The notes under the pieces are model-generated. The model was not told the DNA's origin, searched no databases, and worked only from the letters and a program-made list of their open reading frames with translations. Positions 59,375-64,000 of a stretch of DNA of 64,000 bases are shown piece after piece; within the stretch, counting starts at the first letter, position 1; each line of letters begins with the position of its first letter. The translations under genes were made by a program, and so were the position numbers. The DNA comes from Sideroxydans sp. (lineage in GTDB: Bacteria; Pseudomonadota; Gammaproteobacteria; Burkholderiales; Gallionellaceae): NCBI GenBank assembly GCA_016124455.1, contig WGNQ01000011.1:1-64000 (forward strand). The letters are read 5' to 3'.

Positions 59375-60897
59375 GCTTCCTCTTCGCTCGAGGTATCCTG
59401 CTCGATCTTGCGGTAGCGCGCAAAATCGTAATCCTCGCCCTTCTCCACCAGCGCTAGCGGCATCAGCAGATATTGCCTGCCCGACACATGCATGTGCAGA
59501 CTGCGGTTGATGGAAAAGGTATCCGGCTTCATCAGCAGGAAAGCTTCGCCCGCATCGTCCTCTCCGCGCACCAGCCACAACGCCAACTGGTCGTCATCCG
59601 CACCGGCACGGTTGCTTTCGCGCAGCGCCACCCCCTGCAACTGGTTGCTCAGCGTCTCCACCCCGACATGCAGATTGTTCTCGCCGTCGCGACCGAGGCG
59701 ACGCACGATGCCGGCGCCCCAGCGCTCGACCTTCTCCGGCTTGATGCCGACCAGCAGGCCGATTTTCACCGCATCGGCCTTGGCCGGCGGCAGCACACAG
59801 CGGAACCCGTTGGCGCTGATTTCCTCGACTTCCCAGCTTTCGGTACCGCTGAAGTTCAGGCCGACATCGGTTTGCTCGACCATGCTGGCGAAACCGCCCG
59901 CCACATCAAGGTTAACGCTGATACGGCGGCGCGCCGTGCGCCGCATCGGCGGCGGCATCGACCACACTGCGGCAAGATGCCGGGTCACCTGCTGCACGAC
60001 TTCCGCTTCATACGTGCCGCCGAGGTTGATATCCTCGGGCACGATACCTTTATCCAGTGTCTTGTTGATGGCATCGAGTTGCGCCTGCACCTGGCCCAGG
60101 CCGACAAAACGCAAACTCGGATGCACGGTGGCGTCACCGGTAAAACGCACCGGCGGCCGCGGCTGCACGATATCGAAAGTAAGCAGGGTGCCGACATGCA
60201 GTTGCGCCTGCACAGTATAGTTGCGGCACATATGGGCGATCACGCGTTCCGCCAGATGCATCTGCTGCTGCTTGAGCGTGCCGGTGCCGGAAACCCACCA
60301 CAGCAATACGCTGGTGAATTCGCAGCGCACCGAGCTGTTGGCGCCCGAGGCCGGATACAGCGCAATCGGCTCATCCAGATAATTCTCCAATTCGGCACTT
60401 GAATAAGCGGCCGCAAGCAGCCCCCAGAGCTCCGGTTCGGCCTGGGCATAGCGCATGGCTGCACACTTCAGCCGCCCCCGCAGGGCATGAATCGCACGTG
60501 CGGCAATCAACGGCTGCAACAGCCTGAGTGCCGCGCTGCCTTTGTCGCCGTTGCGGCAGCTGGCCAGCACTGCGCCGTAAGCTTGGGAAACCTGCGTATA
60601 GAAATCGTTGAGCGCAGTCCACAGCCGGTTTTCCTGGAACCTGGATAACGTGGCCGAAGCATAAAGTTCACGCGCGAGTTTGCGCTCAAACAGGCGTGCC
60701 GTTTCATCCAGCAGACGCAATGCCTCGAACCGGTTATCCAGACGGAACTTCTCGTCTTCGCGCACCGATTCGATCCAGGTGGTGAGTTCCTGCAAAGTTT
60801 TCAGTGCATCGTTTTTCGGTAACTCATCCAGCAATTGCTGCGCCGACTTTGGATCCGCCATCGGATGATCCGATTTCCTGCCAAACAGCCCCAACAT
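59368..60897 (-). CDS. Soluble protein with possible C-terminal PilZ domain, unknown function
   Basis: 509 aa from ATG 60897, which has GGGGGTG upstream; no membrane segment. The first ~270 residues are helical and unrecognised. The C-terminal ~130 residues look like a degenerate PilZ domain: RRTARRRISV recalls RxxxR and EEISANGFRC the [DN]xSxxG motif. Possibly cyclic-di-GMP related; the motif match is imperfect, so this is inference. Confidence 0.7.
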   Translation of the reverse strand: MLGLFGRKSDHPMADPKSAQQLLDELPKNDALKTLQELTTWIESVREDEKFRLDNRFEALRLLDETARLFERKLARELYASATLSRFQENRLWTALNDFYTQVSQAYGAVLASCRNGDKGSAALRLLQPLIAARAIHALRGRLKCAAMRYAQAEPELWGLLAAAYSSAELENYLDEPIALYPASGANSSVRCEFTSVLLWWVSGTGTLKQQQMHLAERVIAHMCRNYTVQAQLHVGTLLTFDIVQPRPPVRFTGDATVHPSLRFVGLGQVQAQLDAINKTLDKGIVPEDINLGGTYEAEVVQQVTRHLAAVWSMPPPMRRTARRRISVNLDVAGGFASMVEQTDVGLNFSGTESWEVEEISANGFRCVLPPAKADAVKIGLLVGIKPEKVERWGAGIVRRLGRDGENNLHVGVETLSNQLQGVALRESNRAGADDDQLALWLVRGEDDAGEAFLLMKPDTFSINRSLHMHVSGRQYLLMPLALVEKGEDYDFARYRKIEQDTSSEEEAY

Positions 60898-61000
60898 GAA
60901 CACCCCCGTTATGTATCTTGACGCCGCCGCTACGCTGCCTATATAAGCATAAATCAATAGGCTTGACCATATCCCGAACAGCCTGCGCGCTCAATCCACA

Positions 61001-61699
61001 ATGATCACACTGCTGCTTGACGACACCCCTTTCCCGCCGGTCGCCCAGGCACTACGCGAGCCGAACGGCCTGCTCGCCGCCGGCGGCGACCTGTCGCCGG
61101 CGCGCCTGCTGGACGCATACCGGCATGGCATTTTCCCCTGGTTCAACGACGACCAGCCCGTGCTGTGGTGGAGCCCGGACCCGCGCATGGTGCTGCTGCC
61201 GCAGGAATTCAAGGTTGCCCGCTCGCTGCGCAAAACATTGCGCAACAAGCGCTACGAGGTGCGCGCCGACAGCGCTTTCGAGCTAGTCATGCGCGCCTGC
61301 GCCGCACCGCGCGACGACCAGGCCGGCACCTGGATCAACGAACAGATGATCGCCGCCTACACCGCGCTGCACCATCTCGGCCATGCGCACTCGATAGAAA
61401 CCTGGGTCGGTGGCGAGCTCATGGGCGGGCTGTACGGCATCGCCATCGGCCGCATGTTCTACGGTGAATCGATGTTCAGCCGCGCGACCGATGCATCCAA
61501 GATCGCGCTGTTCCATCTCGCGGCACAACTCGCGCGATGGAACTTCGGCATGATCGATTGTCAGATGAATACGCGCCACCTCGCCTCACTCGGTGCCCGC
61601 GAGATCCCGCGCGCGGAATTTCTCAGCCGCCTGCAGGAATTGATACACTACCCGGACATTGCCTCGCCCTGGAAACTTGAGCATGACCTTGTTGAATGA
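61001..61699 (+). CDS. aat: Leucyl/phenylalanyl-tRNA-protein transferase
   Basis: Adds Leu or Phe to N-terminal Arg/Lys of proteins in the N-degron pathway. 232 aa; [41 protein letters not shown] and [19 protein letters not shown] are diagnostic. Overlaps bpt by 17 bp; the two tagging enzymes feed ClpS/ClpAP. Confidence 0.95.
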   Translation: MITLLLDDTPFPPVAQALREPNGLLAAGGDLSPARLLDAYRHGIFPWFNDDQPVLWWSPDPRMVLLPQEFKVARSLRKTLRNKRYEVRADSAFELVMRACAAPRDDQAGTWINEQMIAAYTALHHLGHAHSIETWVGGELMGGLYGIAIGRMFYGESMFSRATDASKIALFHLAAQLARWNFGMIDCQMNTRHLASLGAREIPRAEFLSRLQELIHYPDIASPWKLEHDLVE

Positions 61700-62417
61700 A
61701 ATTCCGCTGTCGGCGCTGCAGCTCTACCTGACCGCACCTTATGCGTGCAGCTACCTGCCGCATCGCGCCGCGCGTTCGCAGGTCGCCACGCCAAGTTTCC
61801 TGATCACCCCGCGCGTCTATTCCGAACTGGTGCAACGCGGCTTCCGCCGCAGCGGCACCTTCACCTATCGCCCGCGCTGCGATACCTGCCATGCCTGCGT
61901 GCCGGTGCGTGTCGAAGTGGCGGCATTCACGCCCACCCGCTCGCAGCGCCGCGCGCTGAAGCGCCACCACAAACTCAGTGTTTCATTGCGTCCGCTGGAG
62001 GACCACGAGGAGTATTACGAGTTGTACCAGCGCTACCAGGCAGCCCGCCACAATGACGGCGACCTGGAAAGCGACAGCCGCGAGCAATACCGCGGCTTCC
62101 TGCTGCAGACCCATGTCGATTCCATGCTGGTGGAATTCCGCGAGGATGGCGTATTGCGCATGGTCAGCATCATCGACATCCTGAGCGATGGCATCTCGTC
62201 GGTATATACCTTTTACGACCCGGACGTGGCGCATGCGAGCTATGGCACCTACAACGTGCTGTGGCAGATAGACCTGTGCCGCAAACTGCTGCTACCCTAT
62301 CTCTATCTCGGCTACTGGATCAAGGAAAGCCGCAAGATGGCCTACAAATCGAATTTCGCGCCACTGCAAGGATTGCTGCAAGGCGTATGGCAACCGCTTC
62401 CCGAGGAACAAACCTGA
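61683..62417 (+). CDS. bpt: Aspartate/glutamate leucyltransferase
   Basis: Transfers Leu from tRNA to N-terminal Asp or Glu, generating a ClpS degron. 244 aa from ATG 61683 ([16 protein letters not shown]). [30 protein letters not shown] and [13 protein letters not shown] are characteristic, the Cys pairs matching the ATE N-domain. Its stop overlaps the pyrD start. Confidence 0.93.
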   Translation: MTLLNEIPLSALQLYLTAPYACSYLPHRAARSQVATPSFLITPRVYSELVQRGFRRSGTFTYRPRCDTCHACVPVRVEVAAFTPTRSQRRALKRHHKLSVSLRPLEDHEEYYELYQRYQAARHNDGDLESDSREQYRGFLLQTHVDSMLVEFREDGVLRMVSIIDILSDGISSVYTFYDPDVAHASYGTYNVLWQIDLCRKLLLPYLYLGYWIKESRKMAYKSNFAPLQGLLQGVWQPLPEEQT

Positions 62418-63430
62418 TGTATCCCTTGCTGCGCCCGCTGCTGTTTACGCTCGCTCCCGAAACCGCCCACCACCTCACCCTGGACGGCCTGCAAACCGCC
62501 TACGACCTGGGCCTGCTGCCGCTGGTTGCGCGGCGCCCGGCGGACGATCCGCGCACCGTGATGGGCCTGGAATTTCCCAATCCGGTCGGCTTGGCCGCGG
62601 GCCTGGACAAGAACGGCGAATACATCGATGCGCTGGCCGCGCTCGGTTTCGGCTTCATCGAGATCGGCACCATCACCCCGCGCCCGCAGCCCGGCAATCC
62701 GCAGCCACGGCTGTTCCGCCTGCCTGCAGCTCAGGGCATCATCAACCGCATGGGCTTCAACAACCACGGCGTGGACGCGCTGGTCGAAAACGTGAAGCGC
62801 GCCAGGTTCAAGGGCATCCTCGGCATCAACATCGGCAAGAACGCCGACACGCCGATCGAAAATGCCGCCTGTGACTACCTGACCTGTTTGCGCAAGGTAT
62901 ACACCCACGCCAGTTACGTTGCGGTCAACATCTCCTCGCCCAACACCAAGAACCTGCGCCAGTTGCAGGGTGGCGACGAACTCGATTCGCTGCTTGCGCA
63001 ATTGAAGGCGGAGCAGACCAGCCTCGCCGACCTGCACGGCAAATACGTGCCGCTGGCGGTAAAAATCGCCCCCGATCTCGACAATGAGCAGGTCAGCCAG
63101 ATCGCTGCGCTGCTGGTCAAGCACCGCATCGACGGCGTGATCGCCACCAACACCACACTCTCGCGCGATGGTGTGGAAAACCTGGCACACGGCAACGAGG
63201 CAGGCGGGCTTTCCGGTGCGCCGGTGCGCAGCAAGTCCACCGCCGTGATCCGCCAGCTCGCGAATGCACTTGACGGCGCATTGCCGATCATCGGCGTTGG
63301 CGGCATCCTGGGCGGCGCCCATGCCGTGGAAAAAATCAGCGCCGGCGCGGCACTGGTGCAAATCTACAGCGGGCTGATCTACAGCGGCCCGGCGCTGGTT
63401 GCGGAATGCTGCACGGCATTGCGCCACTGA
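62417..63430 (+). CDS. pyrD: Dihydroorotate dehydrogenase, quinone-dependent (class 2)
   Basis: Oxidises dihydroorotate with FMN and passes electrons to quinone at the inner membrane. 337 aa from ATG 62417, overlapping the bpt stop. The amphipathic N-terminus ([17 protein letters not shown]), [23 protein letters not shown] (catalytic Ser) and GVGGI are typical. The open frame upstream is a shadow of bpt. Confidence 0.96.
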   Translation: MYPLLRPLLFTLAPETAHHLTLDGLQTAYDLGLLPLVARRPADDPRTVMGLEFPNPVGLAAGLDKNGEYIDALAALGFGFIEIGTITPRPQPGNPQPRLFRLPAAQGIINRMGFNNHGVDALVENVKRARFKGILGINIGKNADTPIENAACDYLTCLRKVYTHASYVAVNISSPNTKNLRQLQGGDELDSLLAQLKAEQTSLADLHGKYVPLAVKIAPDLDNEQVSQIAALLVKHRIDGVIATNTTLSRDGVENLAHGNEAGGLSGAPVRSKSTAVIRQLANALDGALPIIGVGGILGGAHAVEKISAGAALVQIYSGLIYSGPALVAECCTALRH

Positions 63431-63439
63431 GGAGGCGAC

Positions 63440-64000
63440 ATGCGCATCGGCGTACCGAAAGAAATCAAGGATCACGAATTCCGCGTCGGCCTCACGCCGG
63501 ACGGCGTGCGCGCGCTGTGCGGCACCGGCCACGAAGTGCGGGTGGAAGCGGGTGCGGGTACGGCCATCGGGTTTGCCGATGAACAATATGCGCAAGCCGG
63601 CGCACAGATCGTTGCCGGCCCCGCTCCCGTGTATGACTGCGAACTGGTGGTCAAGGTAAAGGAACCGCAGCCTGCGGAAATCCCGCTGATCGGCAAGCAC
63701 CTCACACTGTTCTGCTACCTGCATCTCGCCGCTGCGCGTGAACTCGCCGCACAACTGCTGCACAGCCAGGCCATGTGCATTGCCTATGAAACCGTCATCG
63801 ACGCGCAGGGCGGACTGCCCCTGCTCACCCCGATGTCACAAGTGGCGGGCCGTCTGTCGGTGCAGATGGGTGCCTGGGCACTGACCATGGCCAACGGCGG
63901 CAGCGGCGTGCTGCTTTCCGGCGTACCCGGCGTGGCGCCGGCCCGGGTCACCATCCTCGGCGGCGGCATGGTCGGTACCAACGCCGCGCAGATCGCACTC
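63440..64000 (+). CDS. ald: Alanine dehydrogenase, N-terminal part (cut by window edge)
   Basis: The first 187 codons: MRIGVPKEIKDHEFRVGLTP, LVVKVKEPQ and ARVTILGGGMVGTNAAQIAL (the start of the NAD-binding Rossmann fold). GGAGG sits 5 nt before ATG 63440. It deaminates L-alanine to pyruvate with NAD. Follows pyrD by 9 bp on the same strand. Confidence 0.94.
   Translation, partial: MRIGVPKEIKDHEFRVGLTPDGVRALCGTGHEVRVEAGAGTAIGFADEQYAQAGAQIVAGPAPVYDCELVVKVKEPQPAEIPLIGKHLTLFCYLHLAAARELAAQLLHSQAMCIAYETVIDAQGGLPLLTPMSQVAGRLSVQMGAWALTMANGGSGVLLSGVPGVAPARVTILGGGMVGTNAAQIAL

Overview
The window is a chromosomal segment of a GC-rich betaproteobacterium, most likely of the Nitrosomonadales/Gallionellaceae type. 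This rests on recalled gene order (mlaFEDCB - ABC pair - ibaG - murA - hisGD, the tRNA-Tyr/Gly/Thr-tuf block, and glyA-nrdR-ribD...ribE...ribBX-ribH-nusB-thiL-pgpA) and on protein similarity; no rRNA or species marker is present. Nearly all of it is ordinary housekeeping sequence at high coding density. There is no CRISPR array, prophage or transposase.

Layout: 1-600 holds the start of tuf and three tRNAs behind a strong promoter. 692-2622 is hisD-hisG. 2698-4157 is the most unusual stretch: an AT-richer orphan gene between two inverted copies of a ~220 bp structured repeat, followed by a short palindromic repeat, all wedged between hisG and murA. 4166-10367 is murA, ibaG, a YadGH-type ABC exporter and the Mla phospholipid transport operon (mlaBCDEF). 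10514-23952 is a plus-strand block of a sigma-54 activator plus an MSHA-type IV pilus machine (mshM, L, N, E, G, I, J, K and two large pilin-like proteins), without a major pilin or prepilin peptidase. 23949-27001 is cysS-glnS. 27195-30885 is a TPR protein, an L,D-transpeptidase, a cyclophilin and lpxH. 30914-33015 holds a methyltransferase, a membrane coiled-coil protein and a secreted nuclease.

33020-55021 is the conserved riboflavin/nusB/thiL/glyA block on the minus strand, broken by two insertions: an RND pump, hybrid histidine kinase and REC-EAL protein on the plus strand between ribBX and ribE, and a TetR-controlled tripartite RND efflux operon between ribE and ribD. 55144-64000 carries a degenerate-EAL signalling protein, pmbA, darP, an esterase, a PilZ-like protein, aat-bpt, pyrD and the start of ald.

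Cyclic-di-GMP and surface functions recur: an intact EAL protein overlapping its likely kinase, an EAL protein lacking the metal-binding aspartate pair, a possible PilZ protein and the MSHA-type machine. The best candidate for something undescribed is the covarying structured repeat pair around the orphan gene at 3041-3766. The TetR operator pair, the SPOR-tailed MshM and the broken riboflavin operon also deserve a second look.
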